A DNA stretch of 64,000 nucleotides, from assembly GCA_947476405.1 (NCBI GenBank), contig CANJQG010000005.1, positions 1 to 64,000 on the forward strand. Reading direction: 5' to 3'. The position numbers were made by a program, and so were the translations under genes. Numbering within the stretch: the first letter of the stretch is position 1; each line of letters starts with the position of its first letter. Below, in pieces: positions 44,482 through 53,911 of the stretch. This stretch comes from Thiotrichales bacterium. GTDB lineage: Bacteria; Pseudomonadota; Gammaproteobacteria; Francisellales; CACEW01. The notes under the pieces were generated by a model. It saw only the letters and a program-made list of their open reading frames with translations, did no database searches and was not told where the DNA came from.

Positions 44482-45825
44482 ATGGATATAGGTGAGGCGA
44501 TTGCTGGTTTAAACATAGGTCTTGAGCAGATAGCCGATCCAGCAGCAAAAGCGATCATTAAGCAACTGTTAAATATTATTGAAGCGCAATCAGGCATAAT
44601 AAAGAAACTGACCATAGAAAATCAGAACTTAAAAGACGAGAATAATCGCCTCAAAGGCGAACAAGGCAAGCCCAACATCCGCAAACAAACGCAGGCAAAG
44701 CGAGACATCTCCTCAGAGGGGGAGCGCAAGAATACAAAGGCCTCAAAGAAAAAGAAGGGCAAGAAAAAGGGAGTCATCAAAGCCACGCGCGTTAAGCATT
44801 GCGTCCTTGATAAGGCAGACATTGTGGCGGCAGGGTTAGCCTCATCACATCATCAACAAATGGACGATACAGGAGGCCGAGTCAAAGGGCAGAATCATTA
44901 TACGCACATTCTGTGCAATGACCTCTACGCGGCTTATTTTACAAGGCGTCACAAGGATCGGCTAACGATTCTTGAAATCTTAAGTCAAGGTGAAATGGCG
45001 CATCATTTTAACGAGGCCTCCTATGCATTAATGGAGCAGATGGGTTTGCCTGAAAAAAGACTGAATGCCCTGAGGGCAAGCGCCTCTCAAAAGGTCATGA
45101 ATCGAATGGAAGTGGATGCACTGTTGGCAGTGTTATTCCCACAGGCCGAAGGCAAAAAGATTCGCCATCCAACGAGTCAGCGCATCATTGTAGAGGCCAG
45201 TGCGATTACGGCCTATCAAGAATTGCCACATGCGATTCAGGTGCTATTGACTGACGATGCGCCACAGTTCAAGCAAATCACAAATCTCCTGGCCTTATGC
45301 TGGGTTCACGATGGACGTCATTACAAAAAGCTGGAACCAGTCATCCCCTATCATCGTGAGCAACTGAATGCCTTTTTAGATCGATATTGGGATTATTATC
45401 GTAAACTGCTGGCGTTCAAGGCAGCGCCGAATGAGACTCTGGCAACCAGCCTCTCCAGCGAGTTTGAAGCGCTCTTCACGACAAAAACAGGCTATGAGCA
45501 ACTGGATGACCGGATTGAAAAAACCAGGCTGAAGCAGCCATCTTTACTCTTGGTGCTGCGTTATCCTGAATTGCCCTTACATAACAACACCTCTGAATTG
45601 GCAGCCAGGCGTCAGGCCTGTTATCGCGACAGCAGTCAGCACACCATGAATAAAGCGGGCACTGAAGCAAAAGACACCTTCATGACTTTGGTGGCAACGG
45701 CCAAAAAACTGGCGGTCAATAGCTATCACTATTTTTATGATCGGCTCACCCAAAAATATGAAATGCCATCTCTGGCCGATTTAATAAAAATGAACAGCCA
45801 AGGTTTTGTTTTTAGCTCTGCTTAA
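44482..45825 (+). CDS. IS66-like DDE transposase
   Basis: The 447-aa protein has an N-terminal leucine-zipper-like coiled coil (about residues 25-60) and a Lys-rich linker. The DDE core follows, with a first Asp in QQMDDTGGRVKGQNHYTHI, a second in LLTDDAPQFKQI and the Glu in LHNNTSELAARRQACY. The coiled coil plus NNxxE box is typical of IS66 TnpC relatives. It is a different subgroup from the fragment at 2-172, which has the QKISGCFRS tail that this protein lacks. Confidence 0.85.
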   Translation: MDIGEAIAGLNIGLEQIADPAAKAIIKQLLNIIEAQSGIIKKLTIENQNLKDENNRLKGEQGKPNIRKQTQAKRDISSEGERKNTKASKKKKGKKKGVIKATRVKHCVLDKADIVAAGLASSHHQQMDDTGGRVKGQNHYTHILCNDLYAAYFTRRHKDRLTILEILSQGEMAHHFNEASYALMEQMGLPEKRLNALRASASQKVMNRMEVDALLAVLFPQAEGKKIRHPTSQRIIVEASAITAYQELPHAIQVLLTDDAPQFKQITNLLALCWVHDGRHYKKLEPVIPYHREQLNAFLDRYWDYYRKLLAFKAAPNETLATSLSSEFEALFTTKTGYEQLDDRIEKTRLKQPSLLLVLRYPELPLHNNTSELAARRQACYRDSSQHTMNKAGTEAKDTFMTLVATAKKLAVNSYHYFYDRLTQKYEMPSLADLIKMNSQGFVFSSA

Positions 45826-45827
45826 GC

Positions 45828-45855
45828 CGCTTGCCCTATGATTTGAAGGGGATAC
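45828..45855 (-). repeat. Right inverted repeat of the IS
   Basis: A 28-base terminal repeat that starts two bases after the transposase stop codon (45823-45825) and mirrors the left end with one mismatch. Confidence 0.9.
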
Positions 45856-45987
45856 TTTATTTTTTTGGGGTGTATGGTGTGACGATGGCTTTTTGTTTAA
45901 ACTATGTTCTGTATTTTTTATGTATTTTTGTTCTTTTTCAAAAGAAATATTTGAGAGGGGTGCAAACTTGAAATTCGAGGGGAGATC

Positions 45988-47256
45988 ATGAAAATTTTAT
46001 TTCTATGTGATTGCGCATCAATTGCAGGTGTTGAAACATTAATGTGTCGAATGGCCATGTTTTGCCCAAAAGATTGGGAGTTTATTTTTTTGGTGACTTT
46101 CAATAGGCCGAGCCCAGAAATCTTAGAAAAACTTAAAAAAACAGGTTGTATTGTTATAAATGGTGGCAATTTTCGCTTGTCCCTGCTCTGTAACACCAAA
46201 AAAAAATTGCAAAAAATTTTTCAATCTCAGCAACTAAATCACATAGATTTTATTTACTCTGTTCATTGCATTAGCTTCATATACGCTCACTTTATAAAAA
46301 AACACAACTTTCCAAATGCTAAAATTTTAACAGGAGTATACCATCCTACTGAGTATGGCTGGCACTCAAAAAAAAAGAATTATTTGGAACGGCTTATGCT
46401 TCGAGTACTCTCAAAAACAAGCCCTGAAAATATCTTTTTCATGAATCAAGATGTGCGCAATAAGCACTCCGAACTAATAGGCCTGGACTTTTCTAAATCC
46501 CCCATTACGCCAATTGGAATTGATTTTTTAAATCTAAGCATAATCATTCGGAATCCAAAAAAATTTAAAATTGTTTCTGTCGGGCGATTATGCGATTTCA
46601 AAACATATAATTTTTTAATGCTAGATGTAATGCAGGACTTGCACAGGGCAGATAATAGATTTACTTATCACATTTATGGGCATGGAAAATTAGAGAAAAA
46701 AATTAAAAATGAAATCAAAATTAGGAATTTAGAAAATATAGTCTTTTTTCACGGAAAACTGCCGTATGAAAAATATTCAGAGGTAATGCAAGACGCTTTT
46801 ATCTTTATTGGAATGGGCACTGCTTTAATAGAAGCAGCAGCTTCGGGAGTTCCCGCATTAATTGCAATTGAGAGAGAAAAGGAGGCTGTAACTTATGGCT
46901 GGTTCTATTTAGAAAAGGGATATAACATTGGGGAGTTTGTTTTTAATAAAAACAGATTTAAATTTTTTGATCTAATTTTTGATATATCAAAAGACACAGA
47001 AGAGCACTATTTAAATCACAGTAAACTTTCTAAAATAAAAGCAGAAGAATTTTCTATTTTAAATTTAATAGATGGCTTTACAGCCCACGCAAGTCGGGCC
47101 AAAGAAACAAAAACAAATATTTCTTGGTGGGAATATTTTTGCTTCTGCGTTGATTTTAAATTTAATTATTTCCTCAAAAAGTGCGGAAGAACCTCCAGCT
47201 ATAGTGATCATCATTTTTCAGAAGAATTCACATCTGTCCAATTTAATTTAAAGTAA
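45988..47256 (+). CDS. Glycosyltransferase family 4-like protein
   Basis: The 422-aa protein has a GT-B layout. The N-terminal strand KILFLCDCASIAGVETLMCRMA resembles the GGAE loop region with weak conservation, and the C-terminal part has FKIVSVGRLCDFKTYNFLM and GMGTALIEAAASGVPALIA (EX7E-like region). The DNA is clearly more AT-rich and uses more AAA and AAT codons than the neighbouring genes, and it follows the IS directly, so separate acquisition is likely. The acceptor and donor are unknown. Confidence 0.7.
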   Translation: MKILFLCDCASIAGVETLMCRMAMFCPKDWEFIFLVTFNRPSPEILEKLKKTGCIVINGGNFRLSLLCNTKKKLQKIFQSQQLNHIDFIYSVHCISFIYAHFIKKHNFPNAKILTGVYHPTEYGWHSKKKNYLERLMLRVLSKTSPENIFFMNQDVRNKHSELIGLDFSKSPITPIGIDFLNLSIIIRNPKKFKIVSVGRLCDFKTYNFLMLDVMQDLHRADNRFTYHIYGHGKLEKKIKNEIKIRNLENIVFFHGKLPYEKYSEVMQDAFIFIGMGTALIEAAASGVPALIAIEREKEAVTYGWFYLEKGYNIGEFVFNKNRFKFFDLIFDISKDTEEHYLNHSKLSKIKAEEFSILNLIDGFTAHASRAKETKTNISWWEYFCFCVDFKFNYFLKKCGRTSSYSDHHFSEEFTSVQFNLK

Positions 47257-47418
47257 ATGATAGCTGAGGCGTTGCCAAAATTTACTCTTGTTTCTTTGTT
47301 ATTCACAGGTGACATTATCATTTGGAGTTAGCACAATTCTTAGTGGCATTAATAGAATAACTGTCTTTAAAATGTTATATTGCAATTTAGAAAGTATCAT
47401 GAAATTATCAGCAGCACC
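47257..47418. other. AT-rich intergenic stretch in the polysaccharide locus
   Basis: This is the largest gap without an insertion sequence inside the locus. A tiny frame ATG AAA TTA TCA ... TGA (47398-47421) overlaps the start of the next glycosyltransferase gene and could act as a leader, but nothing else supports it. I see no clear promoter or terminator. Confidence 0.3.
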
Positions 47419-48504
47419 ATGAAGCACATTTTAGTACTCACTCGTTATGCCCGTAATGGTGCCAGTTCTCGGCTGAGAACTTATCAATATCTAGATTTTT
47501 TTTCTAAAATTAAAGTGCCATTTGCTTTTACAGTTAAGGCACTTTTCAATGAAAAATATCTTGAAAATTTTTACTCACATAAAAAGAAAAGCGCTATTAG
47601 CATAGCCTGGCAGTATGCAAAAAGGTTTTCTTATCTGCTTGCACATCGAGATCAATTTGATTTAATCTGGCTTGAGCGGGAGCTTTTTTCTTATTTTCCT
47701 GCTCGATTTGAATTGTGGTTAATGCGTAAAAAACCTGTTGTTCTTGATTATGATGATGCGGTTTTCCATAATTATGATGATCACCATTTCAAAATAGTTC
47801 GCTTTTTTTTGGGTAAAAAAATTGATTATATTATGCAAAACGCTCATTTAGTGCTAGTGGGTAATAGATATCTTGCTAATAGAGCAAAAGCAGCGGGTGC
47901 ACGTTGGATAGAAGAAGTTCCCACGGTAATTGATTTGTCTCGTTATCCACTTGTCCTGGATATGCCAGAGAACCCAGTGCCTATTATTGGCTGGATTGGG
48001 ACTCCAGCAACTCAAAAATTTCTTAAAATATTAGAGGAACCTCTTGCCAAATTGGCACAAGTAAAAAAATTCAAGTTAGTTGCAATAGGCGCAAATAGCA
48101 GTTTAAAATTGAAAGGTTTTGATTTTGAAATATGGCCGTGGTCTGAAGAAACTGAAGTGAGCTTATTAAATAAAATTGATATTGGTGTAATGCCGTTATA
48201 TGATTCGCTTTTTGAACAAGGCAAATGTGGTTATAAACTTATTCAGTATATGGTGTGCGCAAAACCAGTTGTGGCCACACCGGTTGGTGTAAATAAAGAA
48301 ATTGTAGATCAAGATTTGAATGGATTTTTGGCGAAAGATGCTGAAGAATGGTTTGATGCTTTCTTGATTCTTCTCAATGATTCTACTAAAACAAAAGTGT
48401 TTGGCGCGGCTGGGAGAGTAAAAGTAGAACATCGATATTGTTTGCAAGAGACTGCCCCAATTTTATTAAATTTGTTCGAGAGAGTCTTATCGTGTGCCGA
48501 ATAA
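47419..48504 (+). CDS. Glycosyltransferase family 4
   Basis: The 361-aa protein begins MKHILVLTRYARNGASSRLRTYQYLDFF, a variant of the N-terminal loop in which SSRLR stands for GGAE. The C-terminal domain has IIGWIGTPATQKFLKIL and GVMPLYDSLFEQGKCGYKLIQYMVCAKPVVATPVG with the donor-binding region. I use the ATG at 47419; the frame is open to 47380. It overlaps the next gene by 13 bases. Confidence 0.82.
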   Translation: MKHILVLTRYARNGASSRLRTYQYLDFFSKIKVPFAFTVKALFNEKYLENFYSHKKKSAISIAWQYAKRFSYLLAHRDQFDLIWLERELFSYFPARFELWLMRKKPVVLDYDDAVFHNYDDHHFKIVRFFLGKKIDYIMQNAHLVLVGNRYLANRAKAAGARWIEEVPTVIDLSRYPLVLDMPENPVPIIGWIGTPATQKFLKILEEPLAKLAQVKKFKLVAIGANSSLKLKGFDFEIWPWSEETEVSLLNKIDIGVMPLYDSLFEQGKCGYKLIQYMVCAKPVVATPVGVNKEIVDQDLNGFLAKDAEEWFDAFLILLNDSTKTKVFGAAGRVKVEHRYCLQETAPILLNLFERVLSCAE

Positions 48505-50354
48505 CAGGAATAGCATTCAAAAAGAAACACGTCAAAGCCATCGACGCAATGACCGATTCACTCGCTTATGGCGGGCCAGATGATCGCGGTGTCTGGCGAG
48601 ATGATGCGGTGGCTTTGGGGCATCGTCGTTTAGCTATTTTAGATTTATCTCCGCTTGGGCATCAGCCGATGTTGAGTCCTTCCAGTCGTTATGTTATTGC
48701 ATTTAATGGTGAAATTTATAACTTTAAAGCGCTGCGAAAAATATTGGAAGCTGCGGGTTTTATGTTTAAGGGGCATTCAGATACTGAAGTTATTTTAGCT
48801 GGAGTTGAGTGCTGGGGCTTTGAAAAAACTTTGCAGCAATTAAACGGCATGTTTGCTATTGCACTCTGGGATCGTGAGCAGAAAAAGCTTTATCTGGCGC
48901 GGGATCGTTTTGGTGAAAAACCATTGTATTATGGTTGTGTTAATGGGGCTTTCATTTTTGCCTCTGAGCTGAAAGCGCTTTGCTTGTATCCCGGGTTTAA
49001 TAAAAAAATGAATATGCAGGCGGTTCAGTTTTTGCTTCGTTATGCTTATATTCGTGCGCCACTTTCAATTTATGAGAATATTTTTAAACTTGAGCCCGGG
49101 CATTATCTTTGCGTAGATCAGTCTTTAAATATCGCTCCGCAGGCTTACTGGTCAGCTACGGATGTTGCTTTGCAGGCAAGGCGTCAGGGTTCAGAGCTAT
49201 CTTTTCAAGAAGCGGTTGATGAGCTTGAAGTACGCCTGACTGATTCAGTCAAAAGTCGTTGTATCAGTGATGTTCCCTTTGGTGCGTTTCTTTCTGGAGG
49301 CGTCGACTCTTCTACGATAGTGGCTTTAATGCAAAAATCCTTGCCGCAGGCAGTTAAAACATTTAGCATTGGTTTTGAAAATAGCGCATATGATGAAGCG
49401 CCTTATGCGAAAGCAGTTGCGCAACATCTTGGAACAGAGCATCATGAATTGTATGTGACTGATCAAGATGCTCTGAATGTCATTCCAAAGCTTTCCCAGA
49501 TCTATGACGAGCCTTTTGCGGATTCTTCGCAAATTCCAACTTATCTCGTGAGTCAGATGGCTAAACAACATGTGACAGTTGTTTTATCTGGTGATGCAGG
49601 TGATGAATTATTTGGAGGGTATCAGCGTTATTTTTTTTACCATCATTTGCAGAAATTACATCATTTGCCCTTTGTCCTTAGGCAAGTACTGGGCGCTTTT
49701 GCCATGCATATTCCCTCTCATCTTATTGGGCAAAAGCGACAGCTACCGTTTAAAAAATTAGCTTGGATGCTTAGGCATTCAAAGCAGGCTAGTTCTTTTT
49801 ATGATACGTTGATTTCGCAAAACTATCTTGCAGATCAATATCTCAACCAGGCGACTCCTCTGTTTATGGCATGTGAGAATAGTGCTGTACTTAGTGCAAC
49901 CGAGCAGGTCATGCTTTGGGATACAATCAGTTATTTACCTGATGACATTTTGACGAAAGTGGATCGTGCGAGTATGGCCGTTGCTTTAGAAACGCGAGTG
50001 CCATTTTTGGATCATACGCTTTTTGAGTTTTTGTGGACCTTGCCCATGGAGTTTAAGGTGCAGAAAAATCAGGGTAAAGTCTTGTTAAAAGAATTGCTGT
50101 ATCGCTATGTGCCAAAAAAATTAGTGGACCGACCTAAAGCAGGGTTTGGAATTCCGATTCATGATTGGTTGCGTGGGCCTTTGAAAGAATGGGCAGGAGA
50201 TTTGATTGCAAGTACAGTGGCAGGTGGTATCTTAAATCAGTCAGCGTTAGAGGCGGCTTTCAGAGAGCACCTGAGTGGGCGTGTTAATTTGGGTGCGTTG
50301 CTTTGGAATGCTTTAATATTTCAAGATTGGATGTTGAAAAATAATGGACAATGA
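48492..50354 (+). CDS. Asparagine synthase-like amidotransferase (possible uronamide synthase)
   Basis: The 620-aa protein has an N-terminal class II glutamine amidotransferase domain and a C-terminal ATP-pyrophosphatase domain with LSGGVDSSTIVAL. The start must be GTG 48492, because it places the nucleophile Cys at position 2 (M-C-R-I-T-G). In pathogens with aminouronic acids such enzymes (WbpS type) turn the uronic acid carboxyl into an amide; tviB/tviC neighbours support this here. Three N-terminal positions differ from the family: MCG reads MCR, and HRGPD reads YGGPD. Confidence 0.8.
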   Translation: MCRITGIAFKKKHVKAIDAMTDSLAYGGPDDRGVWRDDAVALGHRRLAILDLSPLGHQPMLSPSSRYVIAFNGEIYNFKALRKILEAAGFMFKGHSDTEVILAGVECWGFEKTLQQLNGMFAIALWDREQKKLYLARDRFGEKPLYYGCVNGAFIFASELKALCLYPGFNKKMNMQAVQFLLRYAYIRAPLSIYENIFKLEPGHYLCVDQSLNIAPQAYWSATDVALQARRQGSELSFQEAVDELEVRLTDSVKSRCISDVPFGAFLSGGVDSSTIVALMQKSLPQAVKTFSIGFENSAYDEAPYAKAVAQHLGTEHHELYVTDQDALNVIPKLSQIYDEPFADSSQIPTYLVSQMAKQHVTVVLSGDAGDELFGGYQRYFFYHHLQKLHHLPFVLRQVLGAFAMHIPSHLIGQKRQLPFKKLAWMLRHSKQASSFYDTLISQNYLADQYLNQATPLFMACENSAVLSATEQVMLWDTISYLPDDILTKVDRASMAVALETRVPFLDHTLFEFLWTLPMEFKVQKNQGKVLLKELLYRYVPKKLVDRPKAGFGIPIHDWLRGPLKEWAGDLIASTVAGGILNQSALEAAFREHLSGRVNLGALLWNALIFQDWMLKNNGQ

Positions 50355-51519
50355 TTTTTTATATGGCTCTGTCGTGGGTGGGGTCTTCATTTTTTTTGTT
50401 TTTATGCTTATTGTTTTTCTTTTGTCTGCAAACAAGCTTTTAACAAAAAAACTCCTCATTGTTATTTTAGCGGCATTTGTTTTACGTATGATTTCAGTTA
50501 ATTTTTATGCTTTGACTCCGACAGACTCCAGCGTCACTTATTTCCCTGGGGCAACTTTGGTTTTTGGTGGATTTGGTACATACTTTGCATCTTATATTTC
50601 GAGTGTCTTAAAGTTGCTGGGTTTTGAGACTTTGCTCAGCCAGTATTATTTTTCAAATGCCATGGGGTTTTTAGGTAGCTATTTTTATTTTAAAATATAT
50701 GTATATTGTTGCCGTGAGGCAAGATTTTCTTACAGAGAATACGATCACTGCGGAGCTTATGCGCTCATTTGGCTTTGGCCTTCTTCACTGCTCTGGACGA
50801 CGGGCATTGGAAAAGACTCATTAATGTTTTTGTCAATTTCGCTGCTTTTGTATGGTGTAGTGATAATGAAATCTCAAAAAATAAAAGCATTAATTTCATT
50901 ATTTATCAGTCTTTTTCTAATTTGGATGTTGCGCCCACAAGTTTTTATAGCACTGATCGGGGCACTTTTTCTTTTAAGTCTACTCTCTAAGAAGGTGAAT
51001 AAAACAATGAGAGTATTGGCATTGCTTATTTTTGTATTAGCGATTATTTATTTATTGCCGCTCATATTACAGTACGGCAACGTAGCAGGTTTTGGTGATA
51101 TTGCAGCGCGCTCTATACAATCTCAGGGAAATTTATCCTCAGGAACGGCTATTTCTTTGCCTACACATAATCCCAATTTGATTTTTTTCTTCCTGCCTTA
51201 TACGATGCTTGCCAATTTGTTTTTTCCAATATTTTTAGGGATTAGAAATATGATGGGTGCTTTTGCTTCGGTAGAGAATCTTATTTTCTTACTTCTGCTT
51301 TGGCAATATGTGCGTATTCGATCTATATTTTTCCGTATTTTCCCCCTATCTACTTTGGTATTTATCAAATATATAGAGTTTTATTTATTGGCGGGGGTAG
51401 GCATTTTAGGGCTGCTGAATGTTAATTTAGGCTTGGCAATGCGTGAAAAATTGATGTTTACGGCACCTTTTTTGGTGCCACTTGCCTTGAGTGTTATTTT
51501 TAAGGCTAAATATGACTAA
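50344..51519 (+). CDS. Polytopic membrane protein, Wzy polymerase candidate
   Basis: The 391-aa protein has about ten membrane segments and no conserved domain that I recognise. A central extracytoplasmic loop with WLWPSSLLWTTGIGKDS and the segment MLRPQVFIALIG resemble EpsG/Wzy-like proteins. Each wzx-dependent locus needs a polymerase, and this and the 36530 gene are the two candidates. It overlaps both neighbours (11 and 8 bases). Confidence 0.6.
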   Translation: MDNDFLYGSVVGGVFIFFVFMLIVFLLSANKLLTKKLLIVILAAFVLRMISVNFYALTPTDSSVTYFPGATLVFGGFGTYFASYISSVLKLLGFETLLSQYYFSNAMGFLGSYFYFKIYVYCCREARFSYREYDHCGAYALIWLWPSSLLWTTGIGKDSLMFLSISLLLYGVVIMKSQKIKALISLFISLFLIWMLRPQVFIALIGALFLLSLLSKKVNKTMRVLALLIFVLAIIYLLPLILQYGNVAGFGDIAARSIQSQGNLSSGTAISLPTHNPNLIFFFLPYTMLANLFFPIFLGIRNMMGAFASVENLIFLLLLWQYVRIRSIFFRIFPLSTLVFIKYIEFYLLAGVGILGLLNVNLGLAMREKLMFTAPFLVPLALSVIFKAKYD

Positions 51520-52630
51520 TGCCCTTATTATAGCGAGTAACGCAAAGTCTCTTATGCTTTTTCGTTATGAACTCATGGAAGCTTTGGTGAAAAAAGGCCT
51601 AAATGTTTTTGCTTTAGCGCCAGAGACACAAGTAACTGCAGATTTAACCGATCTGTTGCAAAAGATAGGGGTTTCTTTGATTGCGTATCCTATTCATAAT
51701 CGTGGATTAAATCCTTGGGCAGACTTTAAGACAGCCCAATCTCTGTATCAATGCATGAAAAAACTAAAACCTGATTTTGTTTTAGCCTATACCATGAAGC
51801 CAGTCATTTACGGTTCCATTGCAGCAAGGTTTGCAAAAACACCCCATATCTTTTCAATCATTACAGGTTTGGGATCAGTTTTCATTGATCAGGGCTTTAA
51901 AAAGTCAATGATCCGCTCTGTGGCAAGCTTGTTATATCGCGTAGCATTGCATATGAATAAAAGTATTTTTTTTCAGAACGCAGATGATTTGCAATTGTTT
52001 GTTCAAAAAAAGTTAGTTTCAAAAGATAGAGCTGTTTTAATTAATGGTTCAGGTGTTAATTTGGAGCAGTTTCAAGTGGTTAAAATCACTCATCCGAATC
52101 ATTTTTTATTAATTGGACGTTTGCTTCCAGATAAAGGAATGTTTGAGTTTGTGGCGGCTACTAAAAGAGTAAAAGCAAATTTTCCAGATGCCCGCTTTAC
52201 GATCATTGGGCCGAAGCAAGGGCATGTTCAGACTGATATTTTACTGAATGCAATACATCAAGCTGAAATAGAGTATATTGAAGAGGTGGAGGATGTCCGG
52301 CCTTATATTGCAGCTTGTGGGGTATATGTTTTGCCTTCTTACCGTGAAGGTACACCGCGCTCAGTCCTGGAAGCGATGGCGATGGCGCGTCCCATTATCA
52401 CAACTGATGCGCCAGGTTGTCGAGAAACAGTAATGGATGGCGTGAATGGATTTCTAGTTCCAGTCAAAAATGTGAGTGCACTAGTTGAAAAAATGGAGTA
52501 TTTTCTTCACAATCCACAGGAGTGCGAGCGGATGGGGCAAGAAAGTCGCAAATTGGTTGAGCAAAAATTTGATGTGCATCAGGTGAATCAAGTCATATTA
52601 GAAACAATAATGGGTCAAGCAAATGAATAA
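51512..52630 (+). CDS. Family 4 glycosyltransferase (PglA/EpsD-like)
   Basis: The 372-aa protein has LFRYELMEALVKKGLNVFALAPE, the DFVLAYTMKPVIYGSIAAR motif and ITGLGSVF typical of the EpsD/PglA branch, then FLLIGRLLPDKGMFEFV and SYREGTPRSVLEAMAMARPIITTDAPGCRE (EX7E region). Enzymes of this branch often add the second sugar, such as GalNAc or an aminouronic acid, to the lipid-linked first sugar. The ATG at 51512 lies in the end of the previous gene. Confidence 0.85.
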   Translation: MTNALIIASNAKSLMLFRYELMEALVKKGLNVFALAPETQVTADLTDLLQKIGVSLIAYPIHNRGLNPWADFKTAQSLYQCMKKLKPDFVLAYTMKPVIYGSIAARFAKTPHIFSIITGLGSVFIDQGFKKSMIRSVASLLYRVALHMNKSIFFQNADDLQLFVQKKLVSKDRAVLINGSGVNLEQFQVVKITHPNHFLLIGRLLPDKGMFEFVAATKRVKANFPDARFTIIGPKQGHVQTDILLNAIHQAEIEYIEEVEDVRPYIAACGVYVLPSYREGTPRSVLEAMAMARPIITTDAPGCRETVMDGVNGFLVPVKNVSALVEKMEYFLHNPQECERMGQESRKLVEQKFDVHQVNQVILETIMGQANE

Positions 52631-53909
52631 TAGAAAAGTAGCTGTCGTTGGATTAGGGTATGTGGGTTTGCCAGTTGCAGCAGCCTTTGCGAAAAAACAG
52701 CAGGTGATTGCATTTGATATTAATCAAAAGCGAATTGCTGAGTTAAAGCAAGGACAAGATCATACCGGCGAAGTTTCATCCGCTGATTTGCAGCAGGGGC
52801 AGTTTGTTTTTACCCATGAAGCGCGTGATTTGAGACAGGCTGATTTTTTTATTGTTGCAGTACCCACGCCGATTGATGAGGCGAATCAACCTGATTTATC
52901 CCCACTTTTTTCAGCGTCAAAAACGATTGCGCCGCATCTTAAAAAAGGCGATATTGTGGTCTATGAATCTACGGTGTATCCCGGAACAACCGAAGAGGAT
53001 TGCGTGCCTGTTTTGGAGCAGTATTCTGGCCTCAAGTGTGGTATTGATTTTTTTGTAGGGTACTCGCCAGAGCGTATTAATCCTGGTGACAAAGAGCATA
53101 CTTTTACTAAAATTCGTAAAATTGTTGCTGGGCAAACAGCTGAGATTCTGGAAATTGTTGCGTCAGTTTATGGCAGCGTCGTTGAGGCTGGAGTTTATAA
53201 GGCTTCAAGCATTAAGGTGGCTGAAGCTGCAAAGGTTATTGAAAATACACAGCGAGATTTAAATATCGCTTTTGTAAATGAGCTTTCTATGATTTTTCAT
53301 AAATTAGGCATCGATACGAAAGAGGTGTTGGATGCGGCGGGCACAAAATGGAATTTTTTGCCCTTTAAACCAGGCTTAGTCGGTGGGCATTGTATTGGTG
53401 TCGACCCTTATTATTTAACGTACAAAGCAGAAAAGTTGGGTTATCATCCACAAGTGATTTTAGCGGGGCGGCGTGTCAATGACGGAATGGGCGCTTATAT
53501 TGCACAGGAAACCATTAAGCTGTTGTCCAAAAAAGGCGTGTGTTTGCAAGAAGCGCGAGTGGGAATTTTGGGGCTGACATTTAAAGAAAATTGCCCTGAT
53601 TTGCGTAATACCAAAGTGATTGATATTATTGCAGAGTTGTATGAATATGGAATTAATCCTTTGATTCATGATCCCTTAGTCAATGCAGAGGATGCTCAGC
53701 ATGAGTATGATATAAAATTGTCAGATTATGAGGCTTTAAATCATTTGGATGCTTTGATTTTAGCGGTGGCCCATCAGGAGTATTTAAGTCAGCCTTTAGC
53801 GCATCTGGTTGCCAAGTTAAATTCAGATCACCCTATTGTAGTTGATGTAAAAAGTATTCTTAATTTACAGGAGTTAGTGGCCATGAATGTAACAGTGTGG
53901 AGATTATAA
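52623..53909 (+). CDS. tviB: UDP-N-acetylhexosamine 6-dehydrogenase (TviB/WbpO-like)
   Basis: The 428-aa enzyme oxidises UDP-GalNAc (or UDP-GlcNAc) to the uronic acid with two NAD+. It shows [18 protein letters not shown] (NAD fold), [54 protein letters not shown] with the catalytic Lys, [16 protein letters not shown] with the nucleophile Cys, and [17 protein letters not shown]. The [11 protein letters not shown] block is that of the TviB/VipA/WbpO group. It is followed after two bases by the epimerase. Confidence 0.9.
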   Translation: MNNRKVAVVGLGYVGLPVAAAFAKKQQVIAFDINQKRIAELKQGQDHTGEVSSADLQQGQFVFTHEARDLRQADFFIVAVPTPIDEANQPDLSPLFSASKTIAPHLKKGDIVVYESTVYPGTTEEDCVPVLEQYSGLKCGIDFFVGYSPERINPGDKEHTFTKIRKIVAGQTAEILEIVASVYGSVVEAGVYKASSIKVAEAAKVIENTQRDLNIAFVNELSMIFHKLGIDTKEVLDAAGTKWNFLPFKPGLVGGHCIGVDPYYLTYKAEKLGYHPQVILAGRRVNDGMGAYIAQETIKLLSKKGVCLQEARVGILGLTFKENCPDLRNTKVIDIIAELYEYGINPLIHDPLVNAEDAQHEYDIKLSDYEALNHLDALILAVAHQEYLSQPLAHLVAKLNSDHPIVVDVKSILNLQELVAMNVTVWRL

Positions 53910-53911
53910 AA

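Larger units (their letters stand above)
44369..45855 (+). mobile_element. Complete IS66-like insertion sequence (1487 bp, single ORF)
   Basis: Inverted repeats of 28 bases with one mismatch bound the element: 44369-44396 starts GTATCCCCTTCAAATCATAG and 45828-45855 is its complement. One transposase gene fills the inside. Elements of the main IS66 group carry two further small genes, which are absent here. Flanking bases (GAAAAGAT before, TTTATTTT after) show no clear target duplication. It lies between a DUF2334 gene and an AT-rich glycosyltransferase gene. Confidence 0.85.
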
